Positions 9,991 through 19,685 of a DNA stretch of 64,000 nt are shown here, piece after piece. The stretch is from NCBI GenBank assembly GCA_015055965.1, contig SVHG01000011.1, positions 9,104 through 73,103 on the forward strand, in the 5' to 3' direction. This stretch comes from Clostridiales bacterium (GTDB lineage Bacteria > Bacillota > Clostridia > Christensenellales > Borkfalkiaceae). Position 1 is the first letter of the stretch, and the number at the start of each line of letters is the position of its first letter. The notes under the pieces are model-generated. The model did no database searches. It was not told where the DNA came from and worked only from the letters and a program-made list of their open reading frames with translations. The position numbers were made by a program, and so were the translations under genes.

Positions 9991-10450
9991 ACGATTTTAC
10001 TATGTAAAAGATAAAAAGTAGCGGTCAATTTATTAATTAATAAAAGGGCTGTTTTTTATGCGCATTTTGAGGTTTTTTTCTTACGCGCTATTTTTTTAAA
10101 ATTTCGTCTGCTTTTACTCGTTTTTTTTGCTAACCGCTAATCCTTTAAAGCCCTTGTTTTTTTCTTAATGCTTCTTTTGCCTTTTATTGCGTTGCTTTAC
10201 TTAAAATTGAAAGCTCTTTTATGCTTAAAAAGGCCGATAATCGACTTATAGAACGGTTTTTTGTGTTTCTTACCGTGAAAATATTGTTTTTTGCTTTAAT
10301 GCCCGTTACCGTTAGGGATTTTACTAATAAACAAGTATTTTTAAGGGCAAAAATAGGCAAAAACGTTATAAAAATACGCCACGTATAGAAAAATCTTTAA
10401 CAAAGAATAAAAATCACGGCGTAAAAGCATAAATTAAAGCAAGCAAATAA

Positions 10451-10494
10451 AAAGCGCTGCAGCTTGTTAAAAACAGGTTGCAACGCCTTTTTTA
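10451..10494 (-). terminator. Rho-independent-like terminator of the M20 peptidase gene
   Basis: Minus strand GGCGTTGCAaccTG...CAagcTGCAGCGC followed by TTTTTA. Confidence 0.6.
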
Positions 10495-11763
10495 TTCCAT
10501 TAATTCTTTAATAGCCCTTTTATAAATACGGCTCATTTTTTCTATATTTTTAACCGTAATATATTCGTTGGGCTCGTGAACGGGAGCGTCCTCGCCGGGA
10601 AATTCAGGGCCGAAAGCCGCGCCGATAGGTAACGCCCTTGCGTAAGTACCACCGCCAATTGCCATAGGTTGAAGATTACTGTTGGTTTCTTCATTGTATA
10701 CCTTTAACAAGGTTTTAATCAAAAAGCTATTCTTAGAGTTAAATAAGGGCTTTTGATGGTTGCCAAGTAAGGTATACGGTGCAATTTTTGCAGAGCCCTC
10801 TTCTATAAAAGTGGGGGGAAGGGTTGAAGGATAGCGGAAATCTACTATAATATCCATTTTTCCATCCTTCGCGCTGATTACGTTGGGCGACATAGTTAAA
10901 TATCCCGTTTCGTCGTTAGCTTGCTTTAATCCGTAACAGTCTTCAAAAAGCGCTTCGTGAACGTAAGATTTAACTAACCCCATATCCGCAAGATATTTTA
11001 ATAGGGGGTAAATGGCGTTTTTGCCCTTATCGGGGGTAGAGCCGTGAGTGGAAACGCCGTAGCTTTCAATTTTTTCGCCCTTAACCGATAAACCGTGCTT
11101 TTTAATAAGCTCCTCGTTAACGGGAGCAATTGCGTAAGCGTAGTCACACACCATATTAGGCATTTCACCACCGCTTACAACTATATTTTTATCGCACTCA
11201 AAGTGGAATTGTGGGTGAAAAATACCCTTTTCTGCATATAAAACGGGAAAATTGCCGTCGGGAGAGAAGCCGTAGTCGGGCATCTTTGCAACCTTTGCGT
11301 AATGCGCCATACATTGCCAACCGCTTTCTTCGTTACAGCCTAAAATAAGCTTTACGGTATGCTTGGGAACAAAACTCTCCTCTTTAAGCTCTTTCATCAT
11401 GTATAAAACGCAAATGGTAGGGCCTTTATCGTCTAAAGTGCCTCTTGCGTAAATTTTTCCGTCCTCTTCAGTAGGGGTAAAGGGGGGATATTTCCAGTCT
11501 TCAAGCCTACCCGCCTTAACAACGTCTAAGTGGCAAAGGATACCCATGGTTTGTTCTTCGCTTTTACCACGCCAAATAACCTCGCCAACGTAACCGTCGT
11601 AGTTAACCGTTTCAAAGCCCATTTCGCTTGCAAGGCTTAAAGTAAATTCTAACGCGTCGTATACGGCCTTACCAAAGGGCATATTTGGAAGAGCGGGGGC
11701 TTGAACGCTGGGGATGGCGCATAATTTCATAATATTTTTCTTGATTTCGTTAATTTGTTGCAT
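10492..11763 (-). CDS. M20 family dipeptidase (PepV/Sapep-like)
   Basis: 'MGILCHLDVV', 'YARGTLDDKGP', 'LGCNEESGW', 'GGGTYARALP'. Confidence 0.88.
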   Translation of the reverse strand: MQQINEIKKNIMKLCAIPSVQAPALPNMPFGKAVYDALEFTLSLASEMGFETVNYDGYVGEVIWRGKSEEQTMGILCHLDVVKAGRLEDWKYPPFTPTEEDGKIYARGTLDDKGPTICVLYMMKELKEESFVPKHTVKLILGCNEESGWQCMAHYAKVAKMPDYGFSPDGNFPVLYAEKGIFHPQFHFECDKNIVVSGGEMPNMVCDYAYAIAPVNEELIKKHGLSVKGEKIESYGVSTHGSTPDKGKNAIYPLLKYLADMGLVKSYVHEALFEDCYGLKQANDETGYLTMSPNVISAKDGKMDIIVDFRYPSTLPPTFIEEGSAKIAPYTLLGNHQKPLFNSKNSFLIKTLLKVYNEETNSNLQPMAIGGGTYARALPIGAAFGPEFPGEDAPVHEPNEYITVKNIEKMSRIYKRAIKELME

Positions 11764-11866
11764 AATTTGCCCTCAATTTTAAAAAATCCTTTTATTTTAT
11801 TATACACTTTTTTTTAAATATGGTAAAATAGATTAGTAGGTTTTTTAAAAAATATCGGAGTTTTTT

Positions 11867-12562
11867 ATGCACGAAGGACATAGAGAAAGACTAATTTCTA
11901 AGTTGATTGACGGTAATACACTGCTTTCCGACCACGAGATTTTAGAAATTTTGCTTTTTTATACTATACCAAGAAAAAACGTTAACGATTTAGCACATAG
12001 ACTTATTAATTCCTTCGGCTCTTTGCAGGGTTGCTTTTCAGCAGACTATCATTCACTGCTATCCATTGAGGGGGTCGGACATAAAACGGCTACTTTTATC
12101 GTTACCTTGGGTGAAATTCAAGCACGAGTTGAAAAGAATAATAACGAGCTTCCCACTATTTTTAGCTTTGATAGCTGTAAGCAAATGCTAATCAATTCAT
12201 TTAGGGGTGCTACTGAAGAAAAGTTCGCCGCGCTTTTTCTAGATAAGCAAGGCAAGATTATATTCAGAAAGATATTTTCGTCACACTCTAACAGCGAGGT
12301 TAACGTTGATTTAAGCGAGCTGGTAAAGGGTACTTTAGTTAGAAAACCGCACAGCGTGGTTATTTGCCATAACCACCTTTCAAACAATATTAATCCTTCT
12401 GATGCAGACGATAAAGCAACCGAAAAAATTTATATGATTTTAAAAATTAACGGTATTGCTTTGGTTGATCATATTATCGTTTCAGGCGACAAGGCGTTTA
12501 GCTACCACGTTTACGATAAGTTGGACGCTATTAAGAAAAAGGTAGACCTTTCCTTAACTTAA
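11867..12562 (+). CDS. radC: RadC family JAB/MPN-domain protein
   Basis: 'HEGHRERL', 'SDHEILEILLFY', HhH 'IEGVGHKTA', JAMM-like 'HNHLSNNINPSDAD'. Confidence 0.88.
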   Translation: MHEGHRERLISKLIDGNTLLSDHEILEILLFYTIPRKNVNDLAHRLINSFGSLQGCFSADYHSLLSIEGVGHKTATFIVTLGEIQARVEKNNNELPTIFSFDSCKQMLINSFRGATEEKFAALFLDKQGKIIFRKIFSSHSNSEVNVDLSELVKGTLVRKPHSVVICHNHLSNNINPSDADDKATEKIYMILKINGIALVDHIIVSGDKAFSYHVYDKLDAIKKKVDLSLT

Positions 12563-12884
12563 TTTAGTTCGTTTTTTACTAAATACGCGCAAGAATTCGC
12601 TTTTATAGTGTAATTTTTTCGTGAAACAGCGATTAATCGTGCTATTTACTGCTTTTTCGTGAAACATAGCCTGTTGTTAGAAGGCATAAAAAAGGATTGT
12701 AAGTTTAAAATTTTAACATGCGTTAACTGTTTTTACTTACCTTTTGCTTTTTTTATCGTTGTTTGTTGTTTGCGCGCAAAAACGCTTTAAATTACGGCAA
12801 AAAATAGCCGTTAACGGGCTTATTGCCCCACTTTTTACTAATTTTGAATAAATTATGGTGTCTTTTGACACTTGGAGGATAAAA

Positions 12885-14327
12885 ATGGAAAAAATCAGAA
12901 CAAGATTCGCCCCCAGCCCCACCGGGTTTATGCATTTGGGCGGACTAAGAACGGCGCTTTACTGTTATCTTTACGCCAAAAAACAAGGCGGTGACTTTAT
13001 TTTAAGAATTGAAGATACAGACCAAGAGCGCTTTGTTGAAGGAGCAATTGACGTTATTTACTCTTCTTTAAAGGAATCCGGAATTCATTACGACGAAGGT
13101 CCTGATAAGGGTGGCGATTACGGCCCTTACGTTCAAAGCGAAAGAAGAGCTATTTATTTAGAATACGCTAAAAAGCTTGTTGAATTAGGTGGCGCTTACT
13201 ACTGCTTCTGCACCAAGGAACGCTTGGAAACTTTAACCGACGCTAACGGTAACCGTAAATACGATAAGCATTGTCTTAACCTATCTAAAGAAGAAATTCA
13301 AAGAAGATTAGCTGCCGGCGAGCCTTACGTTATTCGCCAAAACATTCCCCTAGAAGGTAAATCAAGCTACGACGATATGGTTTTTGGCACTATCACCGTT
13401 GACTACGCAGAGCTTGAAGATAATATTTTAATTAAAAGCGACGGATTACCCACTTACAACTTTGCAAACGTTGTAGACGACCACTTAATGAAGATTTCAC
13501 ACGTTATTCGCGGTACTGAATATCTTTCTTCCACCCCCAAGTACAACCTAATGTACGATACCTTTGGCTGGGAAAGACCTCATTACATTCACTTACCTAT
13601 CATTATGAAGGATGCAACCCGCAAGCTTTCTAAGAGATACGGCGATGCTAACTTCGACGATTTCGTAAATAAGGGCTATCTTCCCGAAGCAATCGTTAAC
13701 TACGTTGCTCTTTTAGGCTGGAGTCCCAAGGAAAACGTTGAAAAAATGACTATGGAGCAGATGATTGAGCTATTCTCTTTAGACGGCGTTTCTAAATCCC
13801 CCTCTATTTTTGACGACGTAAAACTTCGTTGGCTTAACGGCGAATACTTAAAGGAGCTTTCTGATGAAGAGTTTGCTCGCGTTGCAGAGCCCTTCTTTGC
13901 TAAATCTAAGGTTTACGGCAAGTACGATTTACTTCAACTTTCAGCATTACTTAAGTCAAGAGTAGAAATTTTAAGCGATATTCCTTCAAAAATCGACTTT
14001 TTAGAAGAATTTGGCGAATATGACGTTGAATTATTCTATCATAAGAAGATGAAAACCGATAAGGACGTTGCTTTAACCGTTCTTCCTTGGATTAGAGAAA
14101 AGCTAGAAAACGCTCCTTCCTTCGATCACGATACTATTCACGACCTATTAATCGGATTAGCAGCTGAAAAAGAAATGAAAAACGGTCAAATTTTATGGCC
14201 TGCGCGCGTTGCTTTATCAGGTAAAGACGTTACACCCGGTGGAGCAATTGAGCTTGCAGTTATTTTAGGTAGGGAAGAAAGCTTAAGACGTATTGACTTC
14301 TCTTTAGAGCTATTAAAAAAGGCTTAA
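12885..14327 (+). CDS. gltX: Glutamyl-tRNA synthetase
   Basis: 'RTRFAPSPTGFMHLGGLRTALYCYL', 'KLSKRYGD'; start MEKIRTRF with GGAGG upstream. Confidence 0.95.
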   Translation: MEKIRTRFAPSPTGFMHLGGLRTALYCYLYAKKQGGDFILRIEDTDQERFVEGAIDVIYSSLKESGIHYDEGPDKGGDYGPYVQSERRAIYLEYAKKLVELGGAYYCFCTKERLETLTDANGNRKYDKHCLNLSKEEIQRRLAAGEPYVIRQNIPLEGKSSYDDMVFGTITVDYAELEDNILIKSDGLPTYNFANVVDDHLMKISHVIRGTEYLSSTPKYNLMYDTFGWERPHYIHLPIIMKDATRKLSKRYGDANFDDFVNKGYLPEAIVNYVALLGWSPKENVEKMTMEQMIELFSLDGVSKSPSIFDDVKLRWLNGEYLKELSDEEFARVAEPFFAKSKVYGKYDLLQLSALLKSRVEILSDIPSKIDFLEEFGEYDVELFYHKKMKTDKDVALTVLPWIREKLENAPSFDHDTIHDLLIGLAAEKEMKNGQILWPARVALSGKDVTPGGAIELAVILGREESLRRIDFSLELLKKA

Positions 14328-14369
14328 TTTAATAAAATTAGCCTTAAAACGACTTAATAATAAAAAAGT

Positions 14370-14400
14370 AACCACTCACCTTTTCGTGAGTGGTTTTTTT
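14370..14400 (+). terminator. Terminator downstream of gltX
   Basis: AACCACTCAC-cttttc-GTGAGTGGTT followed by T-run. Confidence 0.85.
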
Positions 14401-14616
14401 GCTTTTACGTGCATTTTTATTAAATATAATCTGTTCAAAAACAAAACGTATTGCATTTATTTTATTAATGCTTTTTACAGTAGAAAAAGTAGGCGTTTTT
14501 ATTTGATTTTTTTGTGAAACAATTTTCACTAAACACACATTAATTGTCCTATTTAAGACTTTTTTGTGAAACATTTCGCCTTTTAAGTGTGTTTTTAAGC
14601 TTCTTTTGTTTCACGC

Positions 14617-15078
14617 TTAAAGCATCTTGTTTTGCTTAATTGCTTCTATTACTTTTAGGGCGCTTTTGCACAAACTATTAGGCAAATTGTTTAAATTAAA
14701 GTATTCCAGCCGTAAAACCTCTTCTTCTTGAATTTTAACCTGCCCACTTACCTTTTTACATAGATAATTTATCTCTACAGCGTAAATTTCGTCCCCATTT
14801 GGGTAAATATAATGAGCCTCCTCGCCCGCCGTCACGTTTATTAGCGTTAACTCTTCCGCAATTAGCCCGGTTTCTTCAAAAAGCTCCCTTTTTGCGCTTT
14901 CTTCGGGCTTTTCGCCAAGCTCCATGCTTCCGCCGGGCAAGCTCCACGTTAAATCGTCTGACCTTTTCTCTAATAACAGCTCCCCTTTGTCGTTTATAAC
15001 GAAAACGACGCCTACTGCAACCAATAAAGGCCTTTTACCAACCCCTTCTATCTTTCTTAAATCAAGCACGTAACCCAT
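14617..15078 (-). CDS. NUDIX hydrolase
   Basis: Nudix box 'GGSMELGEKPEESAKRELFEETGL'. Confidence 0.92.
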   Translation of the reverse strand: MGYVLDLRKIEGVGKRPLLVAVGVVFVINDKGELLLEKRSDDLTWSLPGGSMELGEKPEESAKRELFEETGLIAEELTLINVTAGEEAHYIYPNGDEIYAVEINYLCKKVSGQVKIQEEEVLRLEYFNLNNLPNSLCKSALKVIEAIKQNKML

Positions 15079-16209
15079 ATTAATCCTTTTTTTACAAATT
15101 TTAGCCGATTTTTTATGAGATTTTATAAAAATTTAGGCTTTTTCTTTATTTATTGATCTAATTAAGGTTTTATCTTATTAATTTACACCTTCCTTGCCCT
15201 TTTTGATTATACTACGTCTTTTTCTACTTTTCAAGCCAAAAAAGAAAATTTTTAACAACTTTTATATCCTTTAATAGTTGCAAACGAAAGCAGTAAAATA
15301 TCTTTGTTTTTACTTTTAATCTACCCTATAACTTTTTTACAAATTCTTTTAGCTCTTAATCTCACTCAATCGCGCATTTTCACTAAAATTTTTATTTTTT
15401 GTCCTTTTTCAAGCTACTTATTTAATCTTTTTTTTATGCCCTTTGACAAGCCTTTTAAAAATAAGATTTTGTGTTAAAAAATTGTTGATTTTTCAACCTT
15501 CAAATAGTTGATAATCGACCTATAGCCCCACTTTTTACATTTCCTTTTGCTAATTTATTAACATTTTTTACATCTTTTTTAGCCCTTTTGTGAATTATTT
15601 GGCTTTTTTATAAGATTTTTACTGTTTTTCGCATTTTTTTGCATACGTTATCACTTTTTCTTAACCACAACCGCTGTTTTTTACGATAAAAATCCTATTT
15701 ACGTACACTTTTTAATGACTTTTAATAAATTTCTTCACTTTTTCTCATTTTCGCCGCGTTATTAGCGTTTTTCTTTCGGCTTTAATTATTCAAACACGCT
15801 TCTTGGAACTATTTATCCTAGAAATGCCCGATTTTCTAACTTGCCGTGCTATTTTAACTAATTTTTTTCGATTTTGCTTATTCTTTACACTTGTTTAAGC
15901 CTTTTAAGCAAAAAATTCCCCATAATCAAAGATTATACGCGATTATACGAGCCTTTTTGAAGAGCTAGCAACAATTATGATTTATTTATTTTTTGCCTTT
16001 AGAGGACAAATTGCAGCCCCTATCAACTATTTTTAAACCATTTTCTTGCTTTTGGAGCTAAAACAACGGCAAAAAATAGCTCTATAAGGCGATTATTGAG
16101 CTTTTAAGCCACTTTTACCCACTGCCCACAGTTTCCCAGTAAAAGACGTTAAAACCCCTTAAAATGGCCTCAAACGCCTCGTAGCCCAGCTTTTTAAACA
16201 ACCTTTCGG

Positions 16210-16758
16210 TTATTTATAAAAATTTAACCGTTTTTGGTTGTTTTTAACAAAAATTTCCAGTCCGTTAGCTATTTTTTCCGCCATTTTATAGACGGTAGAT
16301 ATTTTACCAACCGTAAAAAGAGCCTTTTCGCCCCTTTTTTCACCCAAAATACCTATAACGCTCATATCCCCCACGGCGGGAAGGTCCTTATTAACCCCTA
16401 AACCGGGCTTAATTCCCGTTTTTTGTACTTTAATCAAGCCAACATCCTCTTTTTTACCAATTGCGGCGTCTACGGCAATTACAAGGCTTGCAGGGTGCGT
16501 TCTTTTAATAAATTCAATGGCGTAAGGCACTTCTTTTGCGGTTATTGGATTAATTAGGTTGCCGTAAGCAAACACACCACCCCCCTGCGATTCAAAAAGA
16601 CTACCGCAAATAGGGGCTAAGCTGTCACCGATATTGCTATCAGAGCCGATAAAAAGAAAAATTATGCTCTCAGAGGGGGTATTTAGGTATTTTTCTAACG
16701 TTTTTGCGATAAAATTACTAATATTTTCACTTTTATAATCAAAACTCATAACTTCCAT
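16210..16758 (-). CDS. YyaC-like spore protein (DUF1256)
   Basis: 'FLFIGSDSNIGDSLAPICGSLF', 'VIAVDAAIGKKEDVG', 'GLGVNKDLPAVGDMSV'. Confidence 0.82.
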   Translation of the reverse strand: MEVMSFDYKSENISNFIAKTLEKYLNTPSESIIFLFIGSDSNIGDSLAPICGSLFESQGGGVFAYGNLINPITAKEVPYAIEFIKRTHPASLVIAVDAAIGKKEDVGLIKVQKTGIKPGLGVNKDLPAVGDMSVIGILGEKRGEKALFTVGKISTVYKMAEKIANGLEIFVKNNQKRLNFYK

Positions 16759-16801
16759 AGCTAAATTCTAGCCCTTTTACAAAAATTTTATTCTTTTTCT
16801 A

Positions 16802-16830
16802 TTGCAAAATTGAAAAATGAGTGTTATAAT
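16802..16830 (+). promoter_or_regulatory. Sigma-A-type promoter upstream of cvpA-like gene
   Basis: TTGCAA-17 nt-TATAAT. Confidence 0.7.
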
Positions 16831-16890
16831 ATTTATAATTTAAGCCAAAAACCTAAGGCGAAACAATAAAATAAGAAGGAGGAAAGAAAA

Positions 16891-17628
16891 ATGGACGGAG
16901 TTCCCTCAACCAATTTGGGCTCTGGCTTAATTGCCGACCTTATCTGCTTAGCCATTTTGGTCATTTTTGCCATATCAAACTGGAAAAAAGGCTTCATTTC
17001 ACAGCTTTTTAGAGCAATTTCTACCATTGGCGCACTGCTTTTAGCCTATTTTTTAGCAGAGTCGGTTGTTAATTTTGCCAACGAAAGCTTTAATTTTAGC
17101 GGTTTAATTGCAGAAAAAATACAAGGAATGCTTGGTGAAGGCACGGCTTACCTTGCAGATCTTACCGAAGAGAACCTAAAAACAGCTATTGCGGAGCTAA
17201 AATTGCCTGATTTTATCGCAGATTTTGCTTTACAAGCCCTATCTAACGTCGGTACCGGAGTTTTTGCAAATATCGGCGAATTCTTAGCGAATATTATCAC
17301 TCATTATATCGCGCTTACTCTAGCTTTTATCGTTGTATTTATCGTTGCAAAGATTTTACTCTTTATCGTTTGTAAAATTCTTGAAAAAATCGTTAAATTA
17401 CCCCTTATTAGACTGGTAGACAAAACACTCGGCCTTGTTTGGGGCTTAATTAAGGCAGTAATTTTCCTATTCGTTGTAATTTTCATAATCGAAATAATGC
17501 CCGGCGAAGCTTTTGCCACTGCAAAAACGGCGCTAAACAACTCTTTGTTTGCGTCATTCCTTCAAAACTACAACGTTTTCACTATTGCAATGAACTGGAT
17601 TGCAACAAAATTAAACCTATCAATTTAA
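16891..17628 (+). CDS. CvpA family membrane protein
   Basis: 'DLICLAILVIFAISNWKKGFISQLFRAIS' N-terminus with further TM segments. Confidence 0.8.
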   Translation: MDGVPSTNLGSGLIADLICLAILVIFAISNWKKGFISQLFRAISTIGALLLAYFLAESVVNFANESFNFSGLIAEKIQGMLGEGTAYLADLTEENLKTAIAELKLPDFIADFALQALSNVGTGVFANIGEFLANIITHYIALTLAFIVVFIVAKILLFIVCKILEKIVKLPLIRLVDKTLGLVWGLIKAVIFLFVVIFIIEIMPGEAFATAKTALNNSLFASFLQNYNVFTIAMNWIATKLNLSI

Positions 17629-17633
17629 CACCT

Positions 17634-17664
17634 AAAAAGCCGATTTTTAAGTCGGCTTTTTTTA
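17634..17664 (+). terminator. Terminator downstream of cvpA-like gene
   Basis: AAAAAGCCGA-tttttaag-TCGGCTTTTTTT. Confidence 0.85.
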
Positions 17665-17959
17665 TGCGATTTTTCACGAGTTAAACAATTGTTTCACGCC
17701 GAAAAAACACAAATTTTTGTATTCAAAGCGTAATTTTATTTATTTTTTTAGCTGTTTTAATGTATTTTTTTGCTTGTTTTAGGTATTTTTTAAAAAAATT
17801 AAGGATTGTTTCACGAAAGACGCAAAAAATTAATCGGACAAAAAAATCGGAGAAGGATTTCTGATGATTTTTTGGGCGATTTTTTTCTTAAAATCCCGCA
17901 TAAAATCTACGATTTTGGGGTTATGAAAATTTTTTATTTTTAATAAGACAAGCTATTTT

Positions 17960-17975
17960 TGTTTCACGTGAAGCA
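17960..17975. promoter_or_regulatory. parS: parS-like ParB-binding site
   Basis: TGTTTCACGTGAAGCA, 15/16 match to TGTTTCACGTGAAACA; about 3.7 kb upstream of parAB. Confidence 0.85.
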
Positions 17976-17995
17976 TTTTTTGACTATTTTTAATA

Positions 17996-18011
17996 AGTTT
18001 CATGTGAAACA
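17996..18011. promoter_or_regulatory. parS: Second parS-like site
   Basis: AGTTTCATGTGAAACA, 14/16 match to consensus. Confidence 0.72.
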
Positions 18012-19550
18012 CAAAAACGCAAGTAATTTTAACCCTTTTATCGACTTTTTTTTGCTTGTTTTTTAGTAATTTCTTCAATTTTTTGTTTGTTTTTTATCGA
18101 TTAAAAATTAGTAGCGTAGGAGGCATTTAAAAAGTTGATTTTTTATGCGTTTTTAGTCTATTTTAGCAATTTTTAGCCTATCTACCACTTTTTAAACAAA
18201 CTTAACTAAAATTTAAAAGCTTGTTTAATACACTTTGCGTATCGTAAATTAAAAACAAAAATAAATGTGCGCTAAGCCACAGATTTTTAATAAATTAATA
18301 AAAATAATTAATGCGCTAACAATATGAAATATTTTAATTAACTGTAGATTAATTTGGGCGCAAACAAACGCACTCTTTAATAAATATTAAAATTTTTCTT
18401 TTTATTTTATACTTAAAAAGTATTAGTGGGGTAGGGTTGATGCTTTGCTGCTATTAAGTTAAAATGCTACTAACTTTATATTTATTTAAAAGTGTTTAGC
18501 AAGGGATAGTTACCGCCTCGTATTCTTAACTGCGAAGTTATAATAACTTAAGCTTTTAATCGTTCAAATTTAGATTACTTGAACGGTTTTGCTTTTACCT
18601 TTTATCTTTTTTTTAAATTTTTAACTCAATCTAAAAAAATAGTGAAAAATGGTAAAATTCGGGGCAAATTTCAATGAATAATTGCTCGTATTATTAACAA
18701 AATATTAATTTAATTTCATTTTTAGTGTGCGCCCGCCTATTTTTAAGAAAAAACTGCAAATTTTTAGCTATTTTTTGCCATTACGCAATAATTTTACCAA
18801 GAAATATTAAGACTTCTTATAAAGAGTAATTTTAATGCTATAAAAAGGCAAATTATAACAATTACAAAATATCGTTTAATTTTTACCCATTGGCAGTACC
18901 TTGCGTAATAACCGAAATGATACTATCTGACGTAAGCTATTTAGATTAAAACTAAAACCAACAAAGATTAGTAGCGTAAATTTAATACCGCACGTTTACC
19001 TTACCCGTTATATATAAATCGTTTTACAAAAAGGAATTATACCAGAAAAGCAAAGAGGTTTTAATACCTTCAAAGAGCTGACCTTGGTATAATTTGCTAA
19101 TAGAAAAGCTTTTAATCATTTATTAGGGATAAAACAAGCTCTAAAAGTAAAAATCATCTTAAGATTATAGCTAATTTTTAAAGCGTTTATATAATAATGA
19201 GCATAAAAGCTTAAAGAGTAAAGATTTAAAAAAGTATTGAGAACGGTACGTAACTAAAAAGCATTAGAAAAAGTGATAATTTTTATTTTTAAGCGCGACT
19301 TAATGCAAAAGAAAACAATCAAAGAAAAAAATACTTCATTTTGCTTGCACTTTTGCAAATTAAATATAAGCAATTTATATGGGTAGTTGGTCGTTGGAAA
19401 AGTAATGGTTTGATTTACCTTTAACGCAAGAAATATTTTTTAATTAAAGCAAGGCTAAAATTTATTATTTTACATATAATAGTAAGCGGTGCAATAAAAT
19501 ATAAAAAAGGTAAATATCTTATAATTTACCAAAATTTTACCGCTTTTAAC

Positions 19551-19579
19551 TTGTAATTCTAGTTGAAATATGATAAAAT
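19551..19579 (+). promoter_or_regulatory. Sigma-A-type promoter upstream of ftsH
   Basis: TTGTAA-17 nt-TAAAAT. Confidence 0.55.
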
Positions 19580-19685
19580 AATAGCAAAGTAAAATAGCTA
19601 ACCCTTTAAAAGCTAAACGGCTTAAAAAAATAAGGGTAGCGCAAGCATGATAATAAGGGCGCAAAGCCCAAATTTTGGAGGATTT

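Noticed and set aside
12858-12884. T-box or riboswitch upstream of gltX
   Set aside because: Only a small GTGTC-tttt-GACAC hairpin next to the Shine-Dalgarno; no T-box sequence recognised.
14344-14574. 76-aa minus ORF downstream of gltX
   Set aside because: Contains the gltX terminator and half-site repeat; AT-rich translation with no domain signal.
16833-17027. 64-aa minus ORF
   Set aside because: Antisense to the start and promoter region of the cvpA-like gene.
18380-18620. 6S RNA or other known housekeeping RNA
   Set aside because: Terminator-like hairpin present, but I could not trace the expected secondary structure; kept only as a low-confidence observation.
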